Source of the DNA: an uncultured Bacteroidales bacterium
GTDB lineage: Bacteria > Bacteroidota > Bacteroidia > Bacteroidales > UBA932
Length of the DNA stretch: 30,388 nt
Reading direction: 5' to 3'
Assembly: GCA_946406095.1 (NCBI GenBank)
Contig: CAMJJO010000005.1
Location: forward strand, 1-30,388
Of this stretch, positions 16,150 through 24,833 are shown piece by piece. Each line of letters begins with the position of its first letter. The stretch's first letter is position 1. A program made the translations under genes and the position numbers. Under the pieces are notes generated by a model. That model had not been told where the DNA came from and made no database searches. It was given only the letters and a program-made list of their open reading frames with translations.

Positions 16150-18969
16150 ATGAACAAGAATATCATAAGACTAAGTGCTTTTGGCGCGCTTCTCTTCGCC
16201 GTGGCCCTGACCGCAGGGGCACAGGACGTGAGCTTCACGTCGGATTCGCTTTCCCGCACCACGGGAGCCGTGTCGACGGTTGGCGGAAGCAGCCTCTACA
16301 AGGTCCCGGCGGCAAACCTTACCAACACCCTGACCGGCCTGCTCAACGGACTGGCCGTAGAGCAGGGAGACGGAATTCCAGGAAATGACCTTGCGGGATT
16401 ATACGTCAGGGGAATCGGGACCTATGGTATGGAGGGCGCCTCGAATACCGCCAAGGTGTACGTGGATGGATTCGAAACCAACATAGCTTTCCTCAAATAC
16501 CTCATCCCCGCAGAAATCAAGAGCATTTCCGTGCTCAAAGATGCAGCGGTACTGGCGCCGTTCGGAATGAACGGCTCCGAAGGCGTGATCTGGATTGAGA
16601 CGAAGCGCGGCGGCAACGACGGACTGAAGGTCGACTTCCAGGTCAGGAGCGGTCTGCAGGCTCCGATCAATGTCTCCAAGGCGCTCGGGACCGCAAGCTA
16701 CACCAAGCTTTACAACCTTGCTGTGAGCAACGACGACAATACCGGCGACTATTATCCTTATTATGACGCCGATTACGTAGGCCCTGATGTGGACTGGTGG
16801 AACGAGGTAATGCGTCCTTTCGGACTCTATACCGACACCGACCTTGCGTTCCATGGTGGCAACGGCAACGTGAATTACAACGTGGTTCTGGGCTACGGCA
16901 ACCAGCAGGGCCTGTTCAAGGTGCAGAACGCCGACAATACCTCAAATTCGAGGTTCGAGCGTTACACCGTCAGGGCCGCCCTCGACGTGCGCCTTACCAA
17001 GGTGGTTACGGCCAGCGTGGATATGGGCGGACGGCTCGAGGATACCTACAGACCGAACTATTCAATCTGGTCGCTTATGGACAATGTGGCCTCGTACCCC
17101 GCGAACATCTATCCGGTTTATGACGAGATGGCCGCTTCCGAGGACCTCAACTTCAGCGGTACGGCCATCTATCCCGACAACCCCGTCGCTTCCATCAAGG
17201 GTCTGGGTTGGCTCAAGGACCATACAAGGATCATCCAGAGCAACTTTAAGTTCAAAGAAGATCTCGACGACTTCGTGAAGGGCCTGTACTTCCAGGAGGG
17301 AGTTTCGTTCTATGTGAATTCCACCGGCCGTTACAGCAAGACCCGCAATTACGCGAGATTCCTGGACGGAGTACCACAGACCACCGATCAGAACACCTCG
17401 ATGACCGCCAGCGCCTTCAATGCAAGGCAGATGGAGGAATGGATCCAGGGTTATGCTATGGCCGGATACGACAACAGCTTCGGACAGAACAGGATACGCG
17501 CAAACGCCACGTTCCGCGTGTCCAGCTATATGGGCGAGGGCCGCTTCCAGTACCGTAACCATTATATGAATGTTTCCGGTATGGCCGAGTACTCCTGGGC
17601 AGACAAGTACATCGCCGCGCTCTCGTATTCGTATTTCGGAAGCGACGCATACGCCAAGGGATCGAGATGGAAATTCTATCCGGCGCTTTCCGCTGCCTGG
17701 GTTGCCTCCAACGAGGACTTCCTAAAGGGGTCGGAGACCGTGGATTTCCTCAAGCTCCGCCTGTCGGCCGGTCTTACTGGCTATGCAGGCTCGGCTATGA
17801 CGGGAGACATAAGCTCCTACGGCTCGGGTGGCCGTTACCTCTACCAGCAGTACTATTCCTCCAGCCAGTCGGGCACCTTCTATACCGGCAATTCGGCCCC
17901 GTTCAGCAGCCAGGGTACGCTTGCGCCCCTGTTTCTCGCCAACGAGAAGGTCGGCCCCGAGACCAGCTTCAAGGTCAATCTCGGAGTTGACGCCCGTCTG
18001 CTGAAGGGTCTCGACATCACCTTCGACGCCTTCTATGACAAGCGCAGCGGCATCCTCACCCTCGACAAGTCGATAATGAACTATTACGGTTCGATCACCA
18101 AGTTCGACAACGTCGGCAGGATGACCAACCTGGGAGCGGAACTGCTGGTGCGTTACGGCGGATCGGCAGGTGCGTTCGACTACTCGGTATTCGGCGCAGC
18201 CGCATTCACCAGGAATGTGATCGACTATATGGCGGAGGCGCCTACCGCTTACGACTATAACGCGAAGACCGGACGTCCGTACGGTTCGCGCATCGGACTC
18301 AAGTGCTTGGGATTCTACGACGTGAACGACTTCAATGACGATGGAACCCTCAATGAAAACCTGCCCGTGCCGATGTTCGGCCACGTTCAGCCCGGCGATC
18401 TCAAGTACAGTGACCTCGACAAGGACGGCCACATTGACCAGACCGACGTCGACCTGATAGGCAACCCGTACTATCCCTTCCTCAATATGAGCCTGGGAGC
18501 CTCGCTCGCTTTCAAGGGCTTCGATTTCTCGATCCTTCTGACCGGAGCGGTGGGTGCCACCATCGACCTTATGGACTTCCCCGAGCACACAAAGGCTCTC
18601 GTGAACAACGGCAACGCGTTCCCCATCGCGTCCTACTCCTGGGCTTTCTATCCCGATGCCGGAATAGATACCAGAAGCTATGCCGAGTATCCGAGGCTCA
18701 CCCTCACGGAAAACAACAACAACTACCGCGCAAGCGACTTCTGGATCAAGAGCAACAACTACCTTCGCATAAAGACCGCCGAACTGGGTTACGACCTCTC
18801 CGGCCTGCTCTCTTCGAAGGTGTTCTTCTCCAAGGCCAGGGTATATGTGAACGCGATGAATCCGCTCACGCTCTCAGGCGTGCTTTCGCAGTACGGTATG
18901 GATCCCGAAAGCTATTACGGATACCCCGCGCTCAAGTCTTTCAATCTCGGTGTTCAACTTAGTTTTTAA
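16150..18969 (+). CDS. SusC-like receptor 2, without the N-terminal extension
   Basis: A 939-residue outer-membrane receptor. After a signal peptide (ends TAGA, about residue 24) it goes within a dozen residues into the plug domain (TTGAVSTVGGSSLYKVPAAN, SISVLKDAAVLAPFGMNG, WIETKRGG). The carboxypeptidase-regulatory-like domain and the clear VVVTA segment of receptor 1 are missing. The barrel is complete and ends GVQLSF. It contains a Ca-binding-like stretch SDLDKDGHIDQTD. Known SusC proteins without the N-terminal extension still work, but how this one contacts TonB is unclear. It is paired with the SusD gene 9 bp downstream and shows little obvious similarity to receptor 1 outside family motifs, so it is not a recent duplicate. 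Confidence 0.94.
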   Translation: MNKNIIRLSAFGALLFAVALTAGAQDVSFTSDSLSRTTGAVSTVGGSSLYKVPAANLTNTLTGLLNGLAVEQGDGIPGNDLAGLYVRGIGTYGMEGASNTAKVYVDGFETNIAFLKYLIPAEIKSISVLKDAAVLAPFGMNGSEGVIWIETKRGGNDGLKVDFQVRSGLQAPINVSKALGTASYTKLYNLAVSNDDNTGDYYPYYDADYVGPDVDWWNEVMRPFGLYTDTDLAFHGGNGNVNYNVVLGYGNQQGLFKVQNADNTSNSRFERYTVRAALDVRLTKVVTASVDMGGRLEDTYRPNYSIWSLMDNVASYPANIYPVYDEMAASEDLNFSGTAIYPDNPVASIKGLGWLKDHTRIIQSNFKFKEDLDDFVKGLYFQEGVSFYVNSTGRYSKTRNYARFLDGVPQTTDQNTSMTASAFNARQMEEWIQGYAMAGYDNSFGQNRIRANATFRVSSYMGEGRFQYRNHYMNVSGMAEYSWADKYIAALSYSYFGSDAYAKGSRWKFYPALSAAWVASNEDFLKGSETVDFLKLRLSAGLTGYAGSAMTGDISSYGSGGRYLYQQYYSSSQSGTFYTGNSAPFSSQGTLAPLFLANEKVGPETSFKVNLGVDARLLKGLDITFDAFYDKRSGILTLDKSIMNYYGSITKFDNVGRMTNLGAELLVRYGGSAGAFDYSVFGAAAFTRNVIDYMAEAPTAYDYNAKTGRPYGSRIGLKCLGFYDVNDFNDDGTLNENLPVPMFGHVQPGDLKYSDLDKDGHIDQTDVDLIGNPYYPFLNMSLGASLAFKGFDFSILLTGAVGATIDLMDFPEHTKALVNNGNAFPIASYSWAFYPDAGIDTRSYAEYPRLTLTENNNNYRASDFWIKSNNYLRIKTAELGYDLSGLLSSKVFFSKARVYVNAMNPLTLSGVLSQYGMDPESYYGYPALKSFNLGVQLSF

Positions 18970-18978
18970 CGAGAAGCT

Positions 18979-20673
18979 ATGAAGAAGCATTCATTAATAT
19001 ACTTTCTGGCTCCGGCAATCATTGCATTCGCCGGCTGCGGTGACTTTCTTGACACTAAGATAGACACATACACCACTCCAGAAAGGGTGCAGACCAGGTA
19101 CAGTACGCTCTGGCAATTCGCCAACGCGTTCTACGCCCCGCTTCAGTCCGGATTCGACATACTGGACGGGAACCTGTTCGCGGCTGCCAGCGACGAGGCC
19201 ATACAGACTTCCGTCGAGAGCGACGCGTCTTTTTTCAACAACGGCACCATAAATGCCAGCGTAAATCCCCTTGAAGGGCTCTACACGCAGTATTACGAGG
19301 GTATCAGGGCCGCACTCTTCTTCCTTGATTACGCGAAGGACGGCGAGCACTTCCTCACCCTCAACAGGGATACTTCGGCCGTGACGAATATGGAGAATCA
19401 CATTTCCTATGAGAAGCAGGTCCGGTCCCTCAAATGGTATCGCGCCGAGGCTCACGTGGCTATGGCATACTATTATTCCGAACTCATCAAGATGTATGGC
19501 GGCGTGCCCATCGTCAAGACACTTTATGAAAACGAGACCAATCCCGGTCAACTGAAGAGGGCTGAATACGACGATGTCGTCGATTACATCGTGGAGCTCA
19601 TAGATTCCCAGCTCGACGAGCTTCAGGAAGACTGGGCTACCCACCCCGACAATGTGGCTTCCAATGCCGGTCGCTTCGATAAGGCTGCGGCTCTGGCCAT
19701 CAAGGCTAGGACCCTGCTGTATGCCGCCAGCCCCCGAAACAACCCGGACGGCGACAGGACCAAATGGGTCAGGGCTGCCAGGGCTGCTGCTGACCTCATC
19801 GCGTTCAAGGACTACAAGATGCCGCGCAATCGCGCCTACGGAACTTATTTCCAGGGGGTCAACTGTATAAACGACAAGGAGACCATCTTCGCTATCCGCA
19901 AGGCCGCAGGCAACGCTCTCGAAAAGGCCAACTACCCGATCGCCACGCCCGGCGGACATTCCGGAATTACTCCTACCGAGAATCTCGTGGCCGATTATGA
20001 GCTCATAGGACTTCCCGATGTGGTGAATCCGTATAACAACCGCGATCCTCGCCTAAATGCGACCGTGGTGGTAAACGGCAGCCGCTGGAACGGACGCGAC
20101 ATCGACCAGGCCTCCAGGGGTAGCGACGATATGAACGCCAAGAATTCGAGCCGCACGGGGTACTACCTCAAGAAGTTCCTCACCGACAACCTCAACCTCC
20201 AGCAGGGCGCAACCGCACAGCACGTATGGGTGGTTTATCGCTATGCCGAGGTTCTGCTCAACTACGCCGAGGCGATGAACGAAGCTTACGGACCGGACGA
20301 GGCTCCCGCCGGCTTCCCGATGACGGCAAGGGAGGCGCTCACCGAAGTGCGCAACTCCGCGAGCACGATGCTTCCTGCCGTTACGGTCACTTCCAAGGCG
20401 GATTTCAGGAAGGCAGTGAAGCACGAAAGGCGCATCGAGCTTGCCTTCGAGGACCATCGTTACTGGGATCTCCTAAGGTGGCTTGACGCCGAGAAGGAGC
20501 TCAACAAGTCCATCAAGGGAGTCAAGGTCACCAAGACTTCGACGGGTGTCTTCAAGTACCAGACCAAGACCATTGCGACAAGGGTCTTCAACGAAAGGAA
20601 CTACTATATGCCGTTCCCGCAGGCGGAGGTCTTTAACTCCAAGGGCGCGCTAGTACAGAATGTTGGATATTAA
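18979..20673 (+). CDS. SusD-like glycan-binding lipoprotein 2
   Basis: A 564-residue SusD/RagB lipoprotein, partner of SusC-like receptor 2. Lipobox FAGC gives lipidated Cys20. Typical SusD parts are CGDFLDTKID near the N-terminus, WYRAEAHVAMAYYYSELIKM with YGGVPIV, NAGRFDKAAALAIKARTLLY, YRYAEVLLNYAEAMNEA, RRIELAFEDHRYWDLLRW and the ending VQNVGY. It differs clearly from SusD 1 in length and middle region, so the two SusCD pairs probably handle different oligosaccharides or different sizes of the same glycan. Confidence 0.96.
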   Translation: MKKHSLIYFLAPAIIAFAGCGDFLDTKIDTYTTPERVQTRYSTLWQFANAFYAPLQSGFDILDGNLFAAASDEAIQTSVESDASFFNNGTINASVNPLEGLYTQYYEGIRAALFFLDYAKDGEHFLTLNRDTSAVTNMENHISYEKQVRSLKWYRAEAHVAMAYYYSELIKMYGGVPIVKTLYENETNPGQLKRAEYDDVVDYIVELIDSQLDELQEDWATHPDNVASNAGRFDKAAALAIKARTLLYAASPRNNPDGDRTKWVRAARAAADLIAFKDYKMPRNRAYGTYFQGVNCINDKETIFAIRKAAGNALEKANYPIATPGGHSGITPTENLVADYELIGLPDVVNPYNNRDPRLNATVVVNGSRWNGRDIDQASRGSDDMNAKNSSRTGYYLKKFLTDNLNLQQGATAQHVWVVYRYAEVLLNYAEAMNEAYGPDEAPAGFPMTAREALTEVRNSASTMLPAVTVTSKADFRKAVKHERRIELAFEDHRYWDLLRWLDAEKELNKSIKGVKVTKTSTGVFKYQTKTIATRVFNERNYYMPFPQAEVFNSKGALVQNVGY

Positions 20674-20686
20674 CATTTAGACAGAT

Positions 20687-21253
20687 ATGAAAGAATCCAA
20701 GCTCCTTTTGCTTTTTCTGGCATTTCTGATGCCGCTGTCCTTCTCTTCGTGCGAGAAGGGGGACGGAGACCTTGACTATGGCGAAGGCTTTATCTACATC
20801 GCTCAGGCAACCCTTACCGGCGGGCTCAACAACTATTGTACGGTGCCCTCGGGCTGGGGGCCCGACACGTTCAACTATGTCCTGGACGCAAGTTCGCTGA
20901 AGGTATATGTCAGCGTTACCAGGTCCGGCAAGATTTCCGGCGCACAAGGATTCACCGTCAAGTTGAACGATGACCAGGCGCTCGCCCAGGCGGCGGTCGC
21001 TTCGGGCGAGATCGGGAACGCCGCCCTGCTGCCGTCCTCGAGCTATACGCTGCCCGCGACACTGAGTGTCGAAGAAGGTAAAAACGTAGGCACGTCCTTT
21101 GTCTCCGTAGACCGGGCCTATCTCGAATCACATATAGGAGAGAATCTGGTGATGGCGTTGTCAATATCGGATCCCAGCGCCTACAAGCTTGCCGAAAGCA
21201 ACACCAGCGTAGTAATAATCATCGAGACAGAAAATCTATTTGAAACCAATTAA
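20687..21253 (+). CDS. DUF1735 (BT_3987-type) lipoprotein
   Basis: A small 188-residue lipoprotein with lipobox FSSC (Cys22) followed by an acidic stretch (EKGDGDLDYGEG), which resembles the surface-export signal of Bacteroidota lipoproteins. The rest is beta-rich and fits the DUF1735 domain often found at the N-terminus of PUL surface proteins and some GH18 enzymes; here it stands alone with no enzyme domain behind it. It is likely a surface glycan-binding accessory or scaffold, located 13 bp after SusD 2. The domain assignment is from fold-like sequence character and context, so moderate. Confidence 0.75.
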   Translation: MKESKLLLLFLAFLMPLSFSSCEKGDGDLDYGEGFIYIAQATLTGGLNNYCTVPSGWGPDTFNYVLDASSLKVYVSVTRSGKISGAQGFTVKLNDDQALAQAAVASGEIGNAALLPSSSYTLPATLSVEEGKNVGTSFVSVDRAYLESHIGENLVMALSISDPSAYKLAESNTSVVIIIETENLFETN

Positions 21254-21277
21254 CACTTTAACTAAAGTATGTAAAGT

Positions 21278-22471
21278 ATGAAAAAGTTATTGTACGGGCT
21301 TGCCCTCATAAGCCTTTTGCTTGCTGCAGCAGCTTGCAATAAAGAGAAGACAACCCCTGTCGACCCAACTCCGGAGACTCCCAAGGCAGAGGCTTCGTTC
21401 ACCTGGTTGGCAGACGGTCTTGTAGTGACCTTCACCAACACCTCGAAGAACGCTACAAAGTACACCTGGAATTTCGGTGACGACGAAACTTCGACCGATG
21501 CCAATCCCGTTCATACCTATGCAACCAGCGGAGATTACGAGGTCTCCCTCAAGGCTGTGGCTGCCGACGGAACTTCCAACACCGCAAAGCAGACCCTGAA
21601 GGTTGCGGGAAAGGCCTTCGTGGCATTCTCGTATGAAGCCGGATTCGGACGTCTCATCACCTTCGACGGCAATGCCTGCGAGAATGTGGAGCCTTCGACC
21701 GCAGTGTGGGACTTCGGCGACGGAACCAAGGACGAGACCGGTTCACTCGTTGTCGAGCACAACTTCCCTGAGGACAAGACCTATGAGGTTACCCTCACGG
21801 TGAACGATCTCCTCGGAGCAGCCCAGAAGTATAAGACTTCGGTTACCGTAGCCGGCGACTTCAACCTGCTCAAGGGCAGTGATATGAGTGCTGAATCCGC
21901 ACAGTACTGGAAGTACTTCGAGCACTGCGAGAACAACACCAAGATGTATATGGAGTTCGAGTTCGGCAGCACCGCCGACGGCCCCGCAGCAGGCGAGGGC
22001 GGATGCCTCAGGATCATTGACTGGGGCGTTGACACCTGGCAGTGCACCCACCTGTTCCTCTATCAGCCCGTTGAGGTTGAGGAAGGCAAGACCTATGCGG
22101 TTACCCTTGCATACAAGGTTCCCGAGGTTCATTGTACCGCAATGAGCGGTATCAGGCTCTACTTCGCAAACAGCACCGATCTCCGTCAGGCCCTTTATCC
22201 CGAGGAGAGGAACGACTATCCCGGATTCCGTTCGGGCGGTGAGTACAACGCACTTCGCTACAATGTGATCTACTGCGACTCCGAGGCTGGAGACGAGCCC
22301 GGAAGGCTCTTCGCAAAGGACGACGTATGCCGCTATGAGTTCGTGGCTCCCGTTACCGGAACCATCTACTTCGGCCTCAACATCCTCTTCGGAGAGAAAG
22401 ACACTCCCGGCGACTGGTACATCGACAACGTGAAGCTCGAGCTTGTTCCCGATGCACCTGCAGCTGACTAA
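21278..22471 (+). CDS. PKD-domain surface lipoprotein, probable glycan-binding protein
   Basis: A 397-residue lipoprotein (LAAAAC, Cys20) with a short Pro/Thr-rich spacer, two PKD domains (about 37-110 with NFGDDETS and HTYATSGDYEV; about 111-193 with WDFGDGTKDE and HNFPEDKTYEV) and a C-terminal beta-rich domain of about 200 residues (from 195: LLKGSDMS... to DWYIDNVKLEL). The C-terminal part looks like a CBM4/9-type jelly roll, where the WYIDNVKLE ending is typical. No catalytic residues are evident. Its position right after the SusCD pairs and before the hydrolases is the usual place of a surface glycan-binding protein. An ATG directly followed by TAA lies at 21269-21274, upstream of the real start. 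Confidence 0.82.
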   Translation: MKKLLYGLALISLLLAAAACNKEKTTPVDPTPETPKAEASFTWLADGLVVTFTNTSKNATKYTWNFGDDETSTDANPVHTYATSGDYEVSLKAVAADGTSNTAKQTLKVAGKAFVAFSYEAGFGRLITFDGNACENVEPSTAVWDFGDGTKDETGSLVVEHNFPEDKTYEVTLTVNDLLGAAQKYKTSVTVAGDFNLLKGSDMSAESAQYWKYFEHCENNTKMYMEFEFGSTADGPAAGEGGCLRIIDWGVDTWQCTHLFLYQPVEVEEGKTYAVTLAYKVPEVHCTAMSGIRLYFANSTDLRQALYPEERNDYPGFRSGGEYNALRYNVIYCDSEAGDEPGRLFAKDDVCRYEFVAPVTGTIYFGLNILFGEKDTPGDWYIDNVKLELVPDAPAAD

Positions 22472-22482
22472 TTCCATTTGTC

Positions 22483-23667
22483 GTGAATTTCACGGAAAGA
22501 AACAAGACGATAGACATCATCAGGGCATTTACAATGCTCCTGATGGTGTTTGTCAATAACTTTTGGACCGTCAAGGGTGTTCCCCACGCTTTGATGCACG
22601 GAGGTACGCGGGAAGACTTCATGGGCCTGGCCGATTACGTCTTCCCGTGCTTCCTCTTTGTCGTAGGACTTTCTATTCCGTACGCCCTTGAGAAGCGTCT
22701 GGCGAAGGGAGAGTCCGGGACGTCCACGATATTCCACATCCTGGGCAGGACGCTGGCGCTGTGGGTTATGGGGGTGTTCCTCGTAAATACCGAGTATGGC
22801 ATTTCCCGCTCGGTGGGGATGAGCATGTCCTGGTACAAGATCCTGATGACCGTAGGATTCTTCCTGGTCTGGAATTCTTATCCTAAGGATGTCTCAAAAA
22901 CGAAGAAATGGATATTCAGGGGACTTCAGATTCTTGGCGTCGCCCTTCTGGCGTACCTGTCCATAATCTTCAGGGACGAAAGGGAAGGCTTGTTCCAACT
23001 GCGCTGGTGGGGCATACTAGGCTCCATAGGCTGGACCTATCTTTTCTGCGCCTTTACCTACCTGGCCTTCCGGAGCAAGATATGGAAACACGCGGTACTG
23101 TGGGTACTGTTCGCCATTTTCAGTATGGTCAGCGCGAGCCAGCTGATACCCCGTGAGTTCTTCTTCCAATCCTTTATGGATATGCTGCATCTCGTGCCGG
23201 GCACCAAGATCTGCTTCTGCACGGCAGGTATCCTGGTCAGTCTCGTCACACTGAAGGTGACGGGCTGGAAGTCATACAGCAAGCTCCTTCTTGCCGCGGG
23301 GAGCCTCGTCTTCCTTGTAGCGGCCGGATGGGTGGCCCATAAATTCTGGATCGTATCCAAGAATCTGGCTACGCCTCCTACCCTTTTCTACTGCACCGCG
23401 GCCAGCATCGCTCTGTACTGCGTGATACATTTCCTGGTTTCGAAGGGAAAGGCCGGATGGTTCGGTATCATCCGCGCCGCAGGTACCGCGACTTTGACCT
23501 GCTATATGGTGCCCACCGTAGTGAACAGTGCGCTTAGGCTTATGCATCTCGGTCCGGAGATGAACCTTTCCGGTGCTCTCGGGCTTGCGAAATGCGCCCT
23601 GTTCGCATTCGTTTGCGTATGGATTACCGCCTTGCTTGAAAAGGCTCACGTAAAACTCAAGATATAA
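22483..23667 (+). CDS. DUF5009-type membrane acyltransferase (full length)
   Basis: A 394-residue inner-membrane protein with about ten hydrophobic segments, related to heparan-alpha-glucosaminide N-acetyltransferase (COG4299 group). It starts with GTG at 22483; no ATG is available near and the paralogue at 1164 starts at the same residue. Family landmarks are RNKTIDIIRAFTMLLMVFVN, MGLADYVFPCFLFVVGLSIP and AGTATLTCYMVP. The catalytic-His region differs from the canonical HAxWNGLT: a His is present (LMHGGT, His39) 12 residues before the DYVFP motif, but WNGLT is absent. Proposed role: acetylation of an amino sugar using cytoplasmic acetyl-CoA. It overlaps the next gene by one base (TAATG). Confidence 0.86.
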   Translation: MNFTERNKTIDIIRAFTMLLMVFVNNFWTVKGVPHALMHGGTREDFMGLADYVFPCFLFVVGLSIPYALEKRLAKGESGTSTIFHILGRTLALWVMGVFLVNTEYGISRSVGMSMSWYKILMTVGFFLVWNSYPKDVSKTKKWIFRGLQILGVALLAYLSIIFRDEREGLFQLRWWGILGSIGWTYLFCAFTYLAFRSKIWKHAVLWVLFAIFSMVSASQLIPREFFFQSFMDMLHLVPGTKICFCTAGILVSLVTLKVTGWKSYSKLLLAAGSLVFLVAAGWVAHKFWIVSKNLATPPTLFYCTAASIALYCVIHFLVSKGKAGWFGIIRAAGTATLTCYMVPTVVNSALRLMHLGPEMNLSGALGLAKCALFAFVCVWITALLEKAHVKLKI

Positions 23668-24833
23668 TGATCGGGAAAGCACTGTCGCGTATTGTCCTGC
23701 CGTTGCTCCTGGCATTCGGACTGTTCCTGCTCCCATCCTGCGAAAGGGAGGAGAGTTATTATTTCAATCCCTCGACCACGGAAGTGGAACTCAAGGACGG
23801 CTTTGCCCGGCAGACCGACGTATTCCTCAATTCCAATTATAAAGATATCACTGCGAAGGTGTCGAACGCCGCTGCTTCCTGGCTCGGTGCCGTTGTCTAT
23901 CAGGACGTGCTTACCGTTTCCGTCACCGACAACAGGACACTTGAAAACAGGATCGGGACCGTTTCCGTCACTGCTGGCGGGAAGTCGGTCGAAGTGACCG
24001 TCATCCAGCCGTTCATAGAGCCCGAGCCTGAACCGGAGCCGGAGCCCGAGCCGGAAGAGCCGGTCAAGAAGCCGTGGCCGTATAAGCCCCTTATCGGCCT
24101 GTGGAACCACGACCTGAAGCTGGATGTCAGCGATCTGGTGGAGCAGCTCGGCGTGAACTGCATCTGGACGGGAGATAATATGGTCACCAGCGACCTGAAA
24201 TGGGAGTCCAGTCACCTGTACCGCTCGCTGAGCGTCGAAGGAGTGGACTATGTGATTGCCAAGGTCAACAGGGTGGCCTGGGGCTGGACGCACGCCGGGT
24301 CACTGAGCCACGCGGCCTGGGCCTGCCGCATGGCCAAGGAACACGAAGGCATCGTGGGCCTGTACCTGAATGATTTTTATGACGAGGTCGAAGAGGGCTA
24401 CAGGACGGAAAACCAATGGCGGGAGATAATAGCGAAAGCCCGGGAAGTGAATCCCGACCTGCCCATCTGGGTGCCTGTCTATCCGCACAGGCAGCAGCAG
24501 GACCATGGTTATGATTTCGACTTCGACGGAGTGATAGTGAACATGTTCGGAAACAAGCCCGAACAGATTGCGTCACTCGAAAAACATATTTACGAAGGTC
24601 TTGAGAAATTCCCGGACAAATGGGTAGTGGCGGGAGTGTATCTGGAATCCGGTGCCACGGGTCAGGAACGCTGGCTTTCGATTGAAGACTTCCGCAAGGT
24701 AATGACTTTCTATGTAAAGCTTTTGAACGAAGGTAAAATCGAAGGAATAAGGATGTTCAACGCCAATCTTTTCCTCCAGAAACCCGAGTATATCAAAGTT
24801 GCAAGGGAAATCATAGACACGATTCAGAAATGA
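23667..24833 (+). CDS. BACON-domain lipoprotein with unassigned barrel-like domain
   Basis: A 388-residue lipoprotein (LLPSC, Cys25). Residues about 29-116 form a BACON-type beta-sandwich (YYFNPSTTEVEL... VEVTVIQPF), then a Pro-Glu linker (118-132), then a C-terminal domain from 138 to 388. That domain begins GLWNHDLKLDVSDLVEQLGV and alternates strands and helices like a TIM barrel. Conserved-looking acidic spots sit at strand ends: GLYLNDFYDE (231-240), DFDFDGVIVNMFG (283-295), GVYLESG (323-329) and MFNANLF (363-369). I cannot assign it to a named glycosidase family; it is probably a glycan-cleaving or glycan-binding enzyme domain. The same BACON-linker unit precedes the GH18 domain of the next gene, with which it overlaps as ATGA. 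Confidence 0.8.
   Translation: MIGKALSRIVLPLLLAFGLFLLPSCEREESYYFNPSTTEVELKDGFARQTDVFLNSNYKDITAKVSNAAASWLGAVVYQDVLTVSVTDNRTLENRIGTVSVTAGGKSVEVTVIQPFIEPEPEPEPEPEPEEPVKKPWPYKPLIGLWNHDLKLDVSDLVEQLGVNCIWTGDNMVTSDLKWESSHLYRSLSVEGVDYVIAKVNRVAWGWTHAGSLSHAAWACRMAKEHEGIVGLYLNDFYDEVEEGYRTENQWREIIAKAREVNPDLPIWVPVYPHRQQQDHGYDFDFDGVIVNMFGNKPEQIASLEKHIYEGLEKFPDKWVVAGVYLESGATGQERWLSIEDFRKVMTFYVKLLNEGKIEGIRMFNANLFLQKPEYIKVAREIIDTIQK
24018..24062 (+). repeat. Pro-Glu repeat linker coding segment
   Basis: Fifteen codons alternating Glu and Pro (residues 118-132) join the BACON domain to the barrel-like domain. The segment is built of near-identical GAGCCC/GAGCCG units. A shorter version (25172-25201) lies at the same place in the neighbouring GH18 gene. 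Confidence 0.85.
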
